Positions 23,301 to 34,930 of a DNA stretch of 64,000 nucleotides are shown here, in pieces; positions within the stretch are counted from its first letter, which is position 1; each line of letters starts with the position of its first letter. The notes beneath the pieces are model-generated. The model worked only from the letters and a program-made list of their open reading frames with translations, was not told the origin of the DNA and ran no database searches. The translations under genes and the position numbers were made by a program. Origin of the DNA: Eucalyptus grandis (taxonomy: Eukaryota; Streptophyta; Magnoliopsida; Myrtales; Myrtaceae); NCBI RefSeq assembly GCF_016545825.1, contig NC_052617.1, forward strand, positions 53,325,382 through 53,389,381. Reading direction: 5' to 3'.

Positions 23301-25799
23301 CACTGTATGATTTATTCAACACAATAAATTATGTAGACAGAATTTATTTTATGATTTCTTTTATCACAGAATAACTATAAGTCTTTCATTGATCAAAATG
23401 AACAGAGGAGGTATCAATACACAATAAGATGAACTAACTACAGTAAGAAAAAAAAAAAAAATACAAGCGAGAGGTCTATGTTCAAATCTGATACATCATT
23501 TTCGTTAAAAAATTTCCCATTATGCAAGACAATTCAAAGCCTGCAACTACCTCCCGGGAAACAAAAAAGTAATGTATTCCATTCTTAAAGGCCCTTCCAT
23601 TCCTCTCCATATATGACTGAAAAATAGAAGGAAACCCTTGCCACAACCCAATTGAGCCCAACAGAGCAAGAGATGTCCAAAGCTACCCAAATGGAAATGC
23701 ACCAGGTGATGGTTAGCAGTTTCTAGGTCAGGCTTCAAAGGAAGACTCAAGCAAATCTTGTTGAGAATCCCATTGATAGCCTTTACTTATGACTCACACC
23801 TTCTGAGAGCTAAACATTCCTCAAGTTATCAGTTGATTTGCCCTATAGTCCTAGTTGCATACCATGCTCATTGCCACAATGGTTTTCAAATGCAAGCATC
23901 CTCATAGTTAAATGCTAAGCCAAGTATATTCCTCATATCGACAAGAGTTCTATGTCATCATTATTATGTTTACAACCTTTGTCATTTTAAAATGCCACTG
24001 TTAATTCCATACTCCAGCATGACTGAGATACACCACAAACTACCTTAACCATGGTGCATAGAAGAATGACAAACCTCTTCGAAACGCTCCGCTTCATTTG
24101 CAGATTCTGCTTCAGCAACCACAGCTGGCGGTGCAGGTCCAATGAATAACTCAGTATCTTCCTCCAATTCAGCATCCCTAAAAACAAGCAAGTGTCCATA
24201 CACAGTATTACATAAGCTTATACAAATGAATGCAAATATACTCACAAATGATGACCTAAAACTAGGAAATTAACATTGCTCCCTAACATGTGCCGAAGTA
24301 GAGCACTGCTGTGAACCATATGGTGTTAGAGGGAAAAAGGAACACCTGAGCTCAGCCTGCGCTTCGGTTAATTTAGCTGCAGCAGCCAACAACTCAGCTG
24401 ACGGCATTTCTGGGCCAATGACCCTGCAACGTGGCATCCGTAGTTACCATCAGAGCACTTACATGAATAAGCTTCAAAATGCAGACCAAGTACAAACAGA
24501 AAAATACGGCAATAATCAATTAGGTCATTCCTATCAGGATGAAACTACCTGTGCAACTATCAATTACAAATTATTGGATTTTGGAGATGATATAGGGCTA
24601 GTGTCCTAATCGAGAAATCAAGCAATATGTTTCATTGTTTCCATTTATTATCTGGTCAAACAGATCAAAAGAGATAATACCTTCTACGAGCTGAAGAACC
24701 TTCCTCCGAGACATCACCGCTTATGCTCTCCCGATGGTTAGGCTCCAGCTGTGAATTCCTCACAACTTCAGACTGTTGAAGATTTTCTTCTTTATGCTCC
24801 ATATGAGCTTCAATCAAGGGTCCAACAGCCTGCAGCACTGGACAGCTACTTGGTGGCAGTAAGAATACCCCATCCTTTTCCTCAAGGTCAAGTGAATGGA
24901 AGAGCTGCTTCAAATGCCTAACCAACAATCTTTCGGATATGCCATTGATGTCAACTGCTTGTCCACTATCAATCATTTGCAGAAGCTATTGGAGAAGACC
25001 AAAAAGGAGTCAATAGATTAACAATAAAAGGAGTCAATAGATTAACAATAAAGGTTCATCGAAATAACCTATTTAACGAGCGCAATAACCAACACAGCAT
25101 ACGGCAACCAGTGTCCACATTCTTATTCCCAGGACATACATAAAAAGGACAACTGACCTTCGCTGTGCAGAAAAGGGACAGACGTATCATATCCAATAAT
25201 CGATTCAAAGAAACGAAATTTTCCAGAATTTGGGCTGATAATTTCAGTCTGTTGTGATTCTTTTTCGAACTGTTCTCATATCTAACCTCAAAACTCAAAA
25301 TCCATCAAAGCAAGGCTATAGCCCTGAACTATTCAGGCAGGATCACGTTCCACCAAACAAGACCAGCAAAAAGAACACAATTTTACCTGCTTCAAGTCGC
25401 TCGCCACGCTAGGGAACTCCAACAACATATCCTCAGAACCGATTCCGGATCAACGCGAACTCTCTCCGTCTCCGAATCGGAACCACCAGAAGATCCGTCG
25501 CGAGCGCTCCTCCTGCCGCCCCTCTTCTCATCCTTCCTCGACCTCCTCCGCTCCTTCTCTCTATCCACGCGTCCTCTCTCCTTCTTCCTACTGCTACTGC
25601 TGCTACCGCCGCCGCTCCTCTCTCTCCTCCTATGCTTCTCCCTCCTCGAACCGCTCCGCTCCTTCCGGCGCCGGTGCCGCCGCCGCTGGGAGGATTCCTC
25701 CGAGGCATCGGAATCCGACGGTGACGGCGACGGCGATTCCGACTCCGTGTCCGTCTCCGAGTCCGATCGCCGCGACGATTTCCTCCTCCGGCTCACCAT
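17291..25799 (-). CDS. J-domain protein with GPALPP/DUF3752 region, 11 exons, one frameshift
   Basis: Exons (minus): 25799-25387, 24985-24681, 24423-24346, 24177-24075, 23097-23009, 20517-20406, 19511-19458, 19364-19316, 18527-18427, 17835-17723, 17633-17291. Phases agree except in exon 1, where one base appears missing near 25431; allowing for it gives about 586 aa. Residues 1-138 are an Arg/Ser-Glu-rich low-complexity tail of splicing-factor type. GP-rich motifs follow: VIGPEMP (~241) and FIGPAPP (~275). A J domain (~308-365) has YDVVGV and the invariant HPD in LLVHPDKC. The C-terminal part (EDWLGKHPWKPWDREKDLE) is the DUF3752 signature seen in GPALPP1. HPD suggests Hsp70 stimulation; a nuclear, RNA-processing setting is inferred from the RS-like tail. 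Confidence 0.9.
19964..20357. repeat. ~205-bp tandem duplication, each copy ending in a (GA)n tract
   Basis: Copy 1 starts GTCAAATGTCAATCCAATGC at 19964 and copy 2 at 20169. They are about 90% alike through CAGTGGTTTCAATGGA. Each is followed by its own GA microsatellite (20105-20133 and 20327-20357). The repeat lies in an intron of the J/GPALPP gene, directly next to the J-domain exon. Confidence 0.9.
21185..21905. mobile_element. Harbinger/Tourist-like MITE (copy 1)
   Basis: The termini GGTGCTATTTGATAAC and GTTACCATAAGCACCC form imperfect inverted repeats. They are flanked by TTA on both sides (21182-21184, 21906-21908), the target typical of PIF/Harbinger elements. The middle is GC-rich with repeated GAGGCTCG/CGAGCCTC blocks. 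It lacks a transposase. It sits in intron 5 of the J/GPALPP gene and shares termini with copies at 57832 and 59113. Confidence 0.75.
22007..22412 (+). mobile_element. TRIM (miniature LTR retrotransposon)
   Basis: The 5' LTR (22007-22115) and 3' LTR (22300-22412) both start TGTTGAAATATTGT and share TATTCATGTGGTATC and GGTTGGACTT; the 3' copy ends in AACA. A primer-site-like TGATATCAAAGC (22118-22129) follows the 5' LTR, and a purine run (GAGAGGGGG) precedes the 3' LTR. The short interior has a tandem AATTCCATGTGAATGTGC unit and no gene. The whole element is 406 bases. Flanking 5-mers do not match well, so the target duplication has decayed. Confidence 0.85.
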
Positions 25800-27083
25800 T
25801 TTTTTTTGGGGGCCGAAGATGCGGACCCGGCCGATGGCCACCAGTCGGCAACCGGCTGTTATCGCGCGCGGGTACGCGGAGGCGCAGGCTTTGGGCCGAA
25901 GAAAGAAGATTCGATTCCGTTTTGGGGGCCCATCGTCTTCTCCTTCTCCAGTCGATCCTCGTAGCAGCACGCGCGCTTTTGAACTTGTATAAAAGCCCCC
26001 TTGAGGTCGGCCCAAATCAGCTACTCATATCGGGCTGCGAAGCCCAGGTACTGAGAGGCCCAACAGATTTCGTATCGAATCCACCGAGGCTTCATCTTCA
26101 TCGTCAAGGGAAATGGCCATTAAAATCGCCTTGAGCTCCTTCAATCCGATACCACGTCACGAGATGCATTCCCTTCTCATCGGCAGTATCTGTCTCTCCC
26201 GAAACGAAAAGATCTGCAGCTTTTCTCTGGGGGCAAAACTTTGCCAGTGTTAAAGCGTTTGGCAAAACTTTATCATTCTTGTTTTGTCTTATTAAAGAAG
26301 TCATGCTTTTAAGACTCAAAATGTGTTCTTTACCCACTTCCATTTAATATGATACATATTTAAGTAATGGGATGTCATTTAGATCGGAGATCACTCCGAT
26401 GGGTTGTTCGTATCACTTGACACTCTCAGTTTTTCAAAAGTATTCTCAGCATGTCCTAATATTTTCATACTATCTATTATGAAGATAGAATTGATCTAGT
26501 AGTTAGTAATTTCGGCCATTGATAAGAGTCGACTACTGGTGTTCTTGCGGATGATTTCCTTGTTCTGGCAATAGGAGATGGTTCGTGAATGGGGTTTGTA
26601 AACAAGACTTGTTCCTAAATGGTCATCAATTAACCATTTGAGGAGAAATGGAAGCAAAAAAATATTGATCGAAACAAGGAATGGTTTCATATTTTATCTT
26701 TTTTTCATCCATACCCTACTAAAGAAGCCACAATCTAGACATTGATGGATTATTGAATCATCTGTAGCATAGGACCATCCATACATAATTCTGCTACGCA
26801 TTTTATTAATCGAAGACCTCAGCTAAGTAATGCGAAAGTCCTCTTTTACTTGGAAATGAACCGACGATCAATCCAGCTAAGTACATAGAAAACACTTCTC
26901 ACATTCAACTTTATTTGCCATTCTCATACAAACCCAACCTTACTTTTCTGCCTACACGCATGCATGAAATGCAAGCGTGCATGCATTACATTTAGACAGA
27001 CAGGAACAAAGATACAACGAGAAACACAGCGCAGTACAGATTATATCCAATATTTGAGTGAACTTCGGGATGTATAACGTGAT
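25800..27083. other. Intergenic, upstream of J/GPALPP and downstream of GASA
   Basis: 25800-26100 is GC-rich and holds the probable promoter of the minus-strand J/GPALPP gene. 26100-27083 is AT-rich; short frames here have no recognisable domains. I see nothing else. Confidence 0.5.
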
Positions 27084-27711
27084 CTAGGGACATTTGTGTC
27101 GACCGCCGTGGGTGGTCATGTTGGCGTAGCAAGGGCAAACGTCCTCATTCCCAGAAGTACCGGGAGGCACGCAGTTGCACCTCTTGCAGCACGTGTTGCA
27201 CGCCCTTATGCACATCTTGTGCCTCGATGCCTTGCTGCACCTGTAGTTGCACTTGGACTTGCAATCTGCAAAGGATCACCAGAAATCGCAATCAACGTAG
27301 CCATCTACTATATGGGTCTGTATTAGCTATCAAAGTTCTTATCCGCTCTTTTATTTTCTTCTTGATGATGAACATTTTGGGAGGTTGAAAGTATGTTCGT
27401 AGACTCCCCGATGAAAATCTACAAAAGATCTTACCAATTGTCTGAGCTTCGGCTTGGAGTTGTTCTCCACCAAAAACCAGCACCTGACGTTGCAAACCCA
27501 GATAAAAAAGAGAGAAACTTTAAGTCAGACTCTCACTCTCAATGGATCTCCTTCCATTCCTTTACACTGAATCTAAATCTGTTTAGAACCGTGTAAAAGG
27601 ATGCCGGATATACTGCACAAGAAGCATGATATCTGTGCACATAGCGTGTACCTCATGTACCAAGACAACGCAAAGGATCACAAAGAGGATGCTTGTCTTC
27701 GCACTCGCCAT
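27084..27711 (-). CDS. GASA: GASA/Snakin cysteine-rich secreted peptide, 3 exons
   Basis: Exons (minus): 27711-27652, 27483-27435, 27265-27084, phases 0 and 1, giving 96 aa. Residues 1-20 (MASAKTSILFVILCVVLVHE) form a signal peptide. A short variable stretch follows (GGEQLQAEAQTI), then the 60-residue GASA domain with all 12 cysteines: CKSKC, YRC, MCIRAC, CCKRC, NCVPPGT, VCPCY and the terminal KCP. Six disulphides are expected. Family members are apoplastic peptides, often responsive to gibberellin and involved in growth or antimicrobial defence; which applies here cannot be told from sequence. The gene is isolated, with a TATA box and a GA tract upstream. Confidence 0.95.
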
Positions 27712-27763
27712 TTTTCCCTTTTCCTTTCCCACGAGCACGCGACTGCACAACGACTGTAGATCG

Positions 27764-27768
<5 letters not shown>

Positions 27769-27803
<35 letters not shown>
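27769..27803. repeat. (GA)n microsatellite, GASA 5' UTR
   Basis: The GA run (CT on the coding strand) begins 58 bases upstream of the GASA start codon and lies between it and the TATA box. Confidence 0.9.
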
Positions 27804-27806
<3 letters not shown>

Positions 27807-27842
27807 GGAGAATGGATGTGTAGATTTGAGAGCTTGAGAGTG

Positions 27843-27850
27843 TATTTATA
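27843..27850 (-). promoter_or_regulatory. TATA box of the GASA gene
   Basis: On the minus strand it reads CTATAAATACA, about 135 bases upstream of the ATG. This is a good match to the plant TATA consensus. The GA tract downstream would lie in the 5' leader. Confidence 0.7.
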
Positions 27851-27929
27851 GTGGAGGAGGCTGTTGATGGTGAGAGTTTCCCGCGCAACGCATAATGTGA
27901 CTCCATTGAAGACCACGTATTTCCGCAAA

Positions 27930-30480
27930 TCTTACTTGCCGTGAATGACCGAGTAATGCTTAAGATTCAATGGCCGGTATTATGCGGTGAAATCGAATTC
28001 ACATGAATTAAGATTAGGTCGCTCTTCTTTTCTTTTTTCTTTTTTGCACTACCCCTTGCCGCATGACTCTTTAGAGACAATATCGGGACATTGTCACACG
28101 GCACGTCATCGACTTATGTATACAATTTGCTCCAATTAGTTAGAGAATGCCATGTATTGTGACCGCTTATACCTCACCAGCCTCCATTTTCTCCGCAATC
28201 TGGAAGATGGATTTCGCCATATTTATGTAGCTGACATACTATTTTTGATTGTTGCACATCATATCAATTAGTGGCATGATGTATAGCAATAATATTCCCT
28301 AAAAAGATTAATTTGCTACCCAAAGGGTACAAAAAGTTTTGAGATTATAAAAGTAATGCTAAGATGTATTCCCAGATTTTGATTATTATTAAATGATTCA
28401 ACGAGTTTGATATCATACTTGATGTTTAAATTAAGAAATTTACTTTAGCTTGGATTTTATTTGGTGAATCAAACGACGTGTTATTGTCACGTAATTTAGT
28501 AAGAGCCACTAAAAAACCTTAATATCTCTATCATCACTCAAAATTAGTATACAATGTCAGTATACTATGCCGCAATCAAACTGTGTCACCGCAAATTTAG
28601 TGTTATTGTTTATTGCGCTACCAACAAGATGTCAAATATGTCTTGAAAACATGAACACTCGATTGAATGGAAATACCGTGCCCAAAAACCACCTCACCAT
28701 CTTTACGTATGGAAATGAACAGATCGATTTCTTTCTATGCGAAAAACGTCTACAAAACTTAACCAAGTAACTTTAAAATTCAAAATTCAAATGCTACCTT
28801 TTCTTTTAACGATACGGATGCACAAAATTAGTTGAAATCCTTTAAAAGATATGGTGATTTCCCTCAATTTGTTGACACCTATAATTGAGGTGATCTTTAT
28901 CCTATTCTATCATATAGCTTCTGCAACTGGACACCATATTCCCTACAAGCCTACGAAAAACTATCCTTTTTCATGCATTTCACATCCCACAAATGAGCAA
29001 CTTGTGCTCGGTTTTAAGGACGATATGGAGACGTTTCGTCTTCTTAGCAAAATATGACGTGTGGGTCGTGCAAAAGAGGCCTCAGCTGTCATATTGGCAT
29101 CTCAGAAGGGCATCTCAGAAATTTCTTGCGGATAAGAAACTGGACATTGAGCCATCGAGTGAAAAGGTCTCTTTCCAGGTGAGGTCTTGGGATATGGCAT
29201 ATGTACTCACAACCACATAATCACAGGATGACAGCGGGAGATTCAACTTTTCGTTAACAGAGCACGAGCTTACAGAACACGGTGACAATACATCCCCTTT
29301 CTTCCTGTAATATTCAGCATGTTACCACGACATAAGCAGCAATTGCTGGTTCAAAATACTTTCAATGAAGTACAAGTGGTCTACAAGCCGCTGCTCAAAT
29401 GATTAAGGATGATACTGAACTGTTGCTGCGTCTGATAGTCATTTGGGGTATAATTTCCACGATCGATTACGATATAGACTCTGAACCTACTTATATTTAC
29501 CTCTTTACTAGTAACATAAGATTTTCAGTCTTATTGAAGCATATAATTGTAAGAGATTGACTATCCTTTATTTTTTATATATAGATAGATGCATCTAGTT
29601 CTTTTGAGTTCTACCATGCATCCCGACAAAATGTGGATTTAATTGGCAGCGCAGGTCCTGAACTTTGTGCAGTACAGTGAAGCAATATGATAGGAAAAGG
29701 AAAGCTTGCCATAGACTAAGACTTTGTAGAACCAAAACTGTGTGGACCATTACGACATCGAAGCATCGACAATTACTTTGGAATCTAGTTTTGTCCACGA
29801 CCTATATTTATTCATTTTTGGATGTTCCATTTCCTGGTCACCTACTTGGTTAACGATGGGAAAGAATTGAATGCTGTACTTTGATGAGTTACATTCTGTG
29901 CTGTTGCCTGTATACAGTTGGCAACACCTATAGATCTGTTTACCAACCCTAGAGTTGAGTCTCTTTATCAGAAAATTTAGGATACATTTTCTTTATCATA
30001 ATTAGCTGTACATGGTTTCAGATCTTGAAGAGGATCTCGAAACGATAACTTTTGTTACGTGACTGATGTCATATGATGTTAATGGTACCAACCACTACAG
30101 CAATGGAAGGAAAAGCTTTTGTAGTACTCACTGTGAAATTAAACTTTTTAGGGTCATTGTGGAGTAAATTTGTTGCCTGATAATACCTAAGATTCGTTGA
30201 TGAGATTGACTAAGGTATCGCAAAACCGAATTGTATTAGATTGCCCACAGATACATCGCAAGGTTTCTGATAATTTATTGACAGAGGGCACAACATTTTA
30301 TGTAGGAAGAATAGAAAAAAAAACCTCCATTACAAGGTTTCTGATCATTATTATTCCAAAGTTACTCGAGTATGAAGTGCTATGCTGCATTTAACATATA
30401 TAAAAAAACTATCTAAGACCTACATACAAAAGAATCACATCACAATTATAGAGGCGTCGTGTTGGAGAATCTTCAAAAGC
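27930..30480. other. Intergenic, no supported gene
   Basis: AT-rich DNA with only short random frames. I found no TIR pairs, LTRs or RNA genes. Confidence 0.5.
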
Positions 30481-31055
30481 TTAAAATCGAACCCAGCATC
30501 TCGTGCACTGTGCCATACAATCTCCCTTGCAATCAATGTTATAACCTAAGACTTTTGGATTTCGGAGCAGAAGATTGCGGAGAGACTTGCCCTTTATCCC
30601 CCAATCTTTTCCAGGACTTTGACATTGCTCTTCACTTCTTCTTCGAGCTTGCATCCGAGAACCTCAGGGAACTTCTTGAGCAACTTGCAAAGATCGTCGT
30701 CCGAGAGGCTTAAACTCCTCAAATAATCTAAAGTTTCACCTAGAGCTTCGTAGGTAGGGACTTCCTTTTTCCGTTCTTCACCCCAGTAAGGTGAATGAAT
30801 CTGGCCAAATGCTTTACCAAGCATCTTGTCCTCCTCCTCATTGCTGAAATTGAACACAGAAAGAGCATCTCTACATCTTTCCCATGTTCTCTTCTCTTCT
30901 TCACTTAAATCTACGTTTACAGCAGTTGCACGTACTACCCATTTCTTAGCAAAGAGACTTGGAGGCCAAGCTAAGCTGGTCACTTTAGATATGGGCCAAC
31001 TGGAGACATGTGTGCTTAAAGCAGCACTAGAAAGTGCAACAGTCACATTATCGCT
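30481..31055 (-). CDS. mTERF-family protein, last exon, with one frameshift
   Basis: The exon opens after a TTGCAG acceptor at 31055 and encodes a Ser-rich, transit-peptide-like start (ALSSAALSTHVSSW), then ERCRDALSVFNFSNEEEDKM, a helix pair ending LCKLLKKFPEVLGCKLEEEV, and SLRNLLLRNPKVLGYN. These are mTERF repeats with the typical FPEVLG and NPKVLGYN pattern. It ends in CTRCWVRF just before the stop at 30481, an ending I recall from a small plant mTERF group, probably plastid- or mitochondrion-targeted and acting on organelle transcripts. The frame changes near 30590, where a base seems to be missing; with it the exon is 192 codons. The upstream start exon was not found. Confidence 0.75.
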
Positions 31056-34000
31056 CTGCAAGACAATTCATATAATTCGATGCAATTAATGAATATTTCA
31101 CAAGAAAGGAAAGTACAAGATCTAAAGCATGAATTACATTGATTTGTCATTGATAACTCTGCTGTAATATTGTCCAAGTTCATTTGAGCAGCAATGAACA
31201 AAGCCAAAGTGAAGCACAAAAGATATATAAGACAAGGAAATAAAACTGCAGAAGCGGGAAGCAAATTATGTCTGTGAGCTATATATACAGCATCATGACT
31301 CTCATTGTGCTCAAAGAAGTGAGATGAAATCCTCATGCCTTTCGTTCCTCAAACTATTAATCCTAATTGTCCCAAGTTTCCTATATACTCAAAAGAGATG
31401 CATTCGAGGGTTAGACGTGTCGACAAGCTTCAGAGAAAAAATTCAAGCATGACAATAAGATTTCAAGCATTCTTGCAATATCCTTAAAGTTAAGCTACAG
31501 GACTTTGGGATGTGAATTCTGATATTTCATTCAGGTTCTAAGTTTGTGAAGTCCGTTTGAAAACCAAGATGATCCCATATCTTCGTTCTTTCTCCCTAAA
31601 TCAGGAAAATGAGAGAAAAGCTTAGTCATGTACCTAATAGTACGCAATATTTTGAATTTTTAGTATCTGACCTTCAAAAGATAGTCATTAGGATGATCCA
31701 GAGAAACCAGTTTCAAATTGTACAAAGAACTCCGGGAACCAAGACTAGACAATCTGATATCTTAGTTCCCAATTTCTCAGTTAGGATGAGAAAAAATTCA
31801 TCATGCACTAGTCAAAACACGCATTCTTTACTCGAAATGTGTTAAATGACTCAACAAAGTGGTAAGACCCCAACAACAGAATGAATCTGTTCTATGAATT
31901 CCTCAAGAACAACAATGCAATGTGCACAAACTGCAGTGCTGCTGGCTGGCTCATGCCTTTAACAAGTTTTTCACTCATTGATAATACAGACATTGTTATC
32001 ATATTTGCCATATGTTACAGAATGGTTACAGAAACAAGTACTTAAGTACACCAATTGTTTAACTAACATAGGACAGCATCATCAAATGCAGACGATCGTT
32101 TAAACAAAAACCCACCTGCAATGTAACTAGGCCTAATTTATAGCACAGTCTTGCCAGCAAGGACTAACAAATCCCACCTGCTCTGTAACTTGGCCTAATT
32201 TCAATTTTAGCCAGCAAGGACTGACAGTTAAGGATCTCTCAGAGTGTAATTTGCAGGCATTCATTACTATCAAAGAGGTTCCCTAGAGTATGGAAAGAGC
32301 TCAGCTTAGCCCACAAAGATTCAATGGGGAAAAAGGATTAATTGACTAGTTTGCAAAATATAGTGCCATTAGGAGATGAAAATAAGGGTCACAGCAGACT
32401 GAAAAGGTTGCAGCATGCACAGGTTTCGCTTAATTTTAATAGTTCCTCTAGCACACACCATTGCAACTGGTACTTGAGGTTTGAGTGGTAACTTGTATTC
32501 CACTACCTTCTCCAATTGTCAATCCGGCCCTTAAAACATGCTCATGCACAGGAATGTTCTTTCTTGATAAGCTTAAACCAGAATGTTGAGTCCATAGGTT
32601 TGGTAGCTGTATGAATCTGTTGGGTCCATACACGTAAACAGTGATGAAATTCATGGACATGTGAGCTGGTAAGCAGATTCCCTTGCACAACCTTCTATTT
32701 ATTTAGCTGGAGCAGGGAAGTAACATGAGAAAATGGAGACTGGACTTCCCATAGTGGTATGTAGCCATATAAAGAGGTAAACTAGAACCAATGCCTCTCC
32801 TAATTTAATTTGCTAACAAGGTAGATATCACCATGGTACTTTTTCTTCTTCTTTTTCTTGGTAAAGATCACCATGGTACTTTGAAGTCATATAATTGCAA
32901 AAGTTCAATCTTAAATACACAGGAAGTATTGTTTAGTAACCCACTCTGCTAATGGGATGAGGACAACAATGGCTAAGCCTTATCCTATCCTGAGATTGGC
33001 TATATAAATATTTTCTTGCTATTGTTCCCTACTATGAGTCAAGTCTGATGTATGATCAAAATACTCCACATCTTTCCATATTTATTCATTCGTGTCTTTT
33101 TAGATCTTTCTTTATCCTTTAACTCGTGTCTTCATCCTATAATACCATTTTCTCATTGGAGCATCTACATGTCCAATATGGATGTTTTTCTAGTTCTTCT
33201 ACAGGTATCTTTTACAGCCAGGCAGACTGTTGAAAAGCTATAAACTGCAAAAAGCAATTAAACATCACCAAAAATAATGGTCCTCCACTCGTCCATCGTG
33301 AGTTGGAAGAGAGGGGGAAGGTGTTAGGGTGGTTTATCTTGAGTGCGGACGGGTCAAGAAACTAAGCCACGTATCTAGGAGACTCACCCTATCAACCTGC
33401 TTCTCCCATCTCTCTTAACAGGTTCTTCAATCCACAGATTTGTGAATTTTTTACATGAATTAGTTAAGTGAATTAGAGATATGAAGTATGCCTTGAGAAG
33501 GGGACGAGGTTCTAGGAAGGAAAGCAAGCTGCAATTAAGGATGGGGAGGAGAAGATTACCCACCCTTCCTTGTATCCATTCTTGCAGGGAATGACCTAAG
33601 TAGCAACATAGAATAGAATTATGTGTACCCAAGAATCTGCAACCTAGGTGAGCCCCATAGCATAATAGAATTTCTGTAATATTAGTTCCTAACCTAGTCA
33701 CCCTCGCTCTTGTTTCCACTTTCAGAAAAAGTGAATCACAATAATCAAGTCACAAGAAACAAAATATCCAGCACCTTAAATGAAGAAGCCATGAGTCTAA
33801 TGGCAGGACACTGAAGCCTGGAGAGCTTGATAACTGGATGTAAATCAAGCCCTCGTGTATGTCCAATTTTTGTAAGAGACACATTCCTTTCACAACATTG
33901 CAAATTATAACTCATTCACAAGTAAAAGGGCCCTCTCCTGCTTATATATATAACTTATTCAACGTGCTGAGATGATTACTGGCCCGATGGACATAAGATT

Positions 34001-34930
34001 TCACAAGAAACTCCAAAAAATTCAGGCATATCCTCAGCAATATACGTTCGAAAGCATTCGAAGTTAGCCAGTCAGATGAACAAAATAGTGGTTTTGTATT
34101 TTGGAGAAATTCACGAGAGTGATACGATCCTTCATATCACGTTCCATTGGTTACAATCCAAATGAAAGACCTCCTTGCAGCTTATACCGCAAAACCAAAT
34201 TTGCCGAAGGCAGTTATGAAGTACAAACATGTGCTTTGCCATGCCAAAGAAGAAAAGGAAAGGCATTTCAATTTTCGTCCATGCGCCCGAAATTCACAAC
34301 AGCCGAGGAACAAAGATTCGACTTACGGGCGCAAGGTTGAGCAGAGGCGAAGCCAAGCAATTCCCTACCATCCCTACACTTCGAGAAGAAAAAAAAACAG
34401 CCATTTAAAGGATAGCCATCACAGGATTTAAAGAAGAGCTGCAATACCAAAATTAAAAGGGGGAAAAAAAAACGAAAAATAAGCTTCTTTTGTATGCCAA
34501 AACTATCGTTGATTCCACTTTCTTAGGCGAAAATCTAATCATCCCAAGAAGAGACCATTGAATCTCTGTTAGCGACACCCTACAAGCAAAAAAATCTACA
34601 AGCATCGATCTGGGTTTACTTGAACTCTTCAGTTTCAGACAAAACAGCAGAAAATCTAGCGTGAATCCGAGAGAAGCCATGGCGCCTATGGTGATGTCGG
34701 AGAAACAGGACAAGATCAGAGACATTACCAGAATCCAAGGGTCTCGCTCCGCTCAGAAGCTCCGGGGAAGAGAGAGAGAGAGAGAGGGGTTGAGTCCTCC
34801 GATGGTCGGAATTTGGAATTTGGAATTTGGAGTTTGCGACTCCTGGTTCGCAGGAGGGGGCGCCAAAGATCGGGGAGAAGAAGGTGGGTCCTACTGCAGA
34901 TATATAAGGTCCATAAAATATTTGTACCAT
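31056..34930 (-). other. Probable long intron and unresolved 5' end of the mTERF gene
   Basis: No in-frame ATG exists in the 31055 exon, so an upstream exon must exist. A candidate first exon lies near 34560-34920: it has an ATG at 34679 on the minus strand, a nearby AG tract (34771-34787) and a donor-like CAA|GTAAAC near 34620. The phase does not fit simply, so that exon may be non-coding. The rest (31056-34500) is AT-rich without recognisable genes. Confidence 0.3.

Noticed and set aside
25721..26134. 137-codon plus frame antisense to J/GPALPP exon 1
   Set aside because: It is a by-product of the GC-rich RS-like exon on the other strand.
26104..26343. 79-codon minus frame upstream of GASA/J-GPALPP
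   Set aside because: No domain, no splice or promoter context, AT-rich codons.
34616..34930. 104-codon minus frame as first mTERF exon
   Set aside because: The product has no transit-peptide logic and its phase does not match the 31055 exon; kept only as possible 5' UTR.
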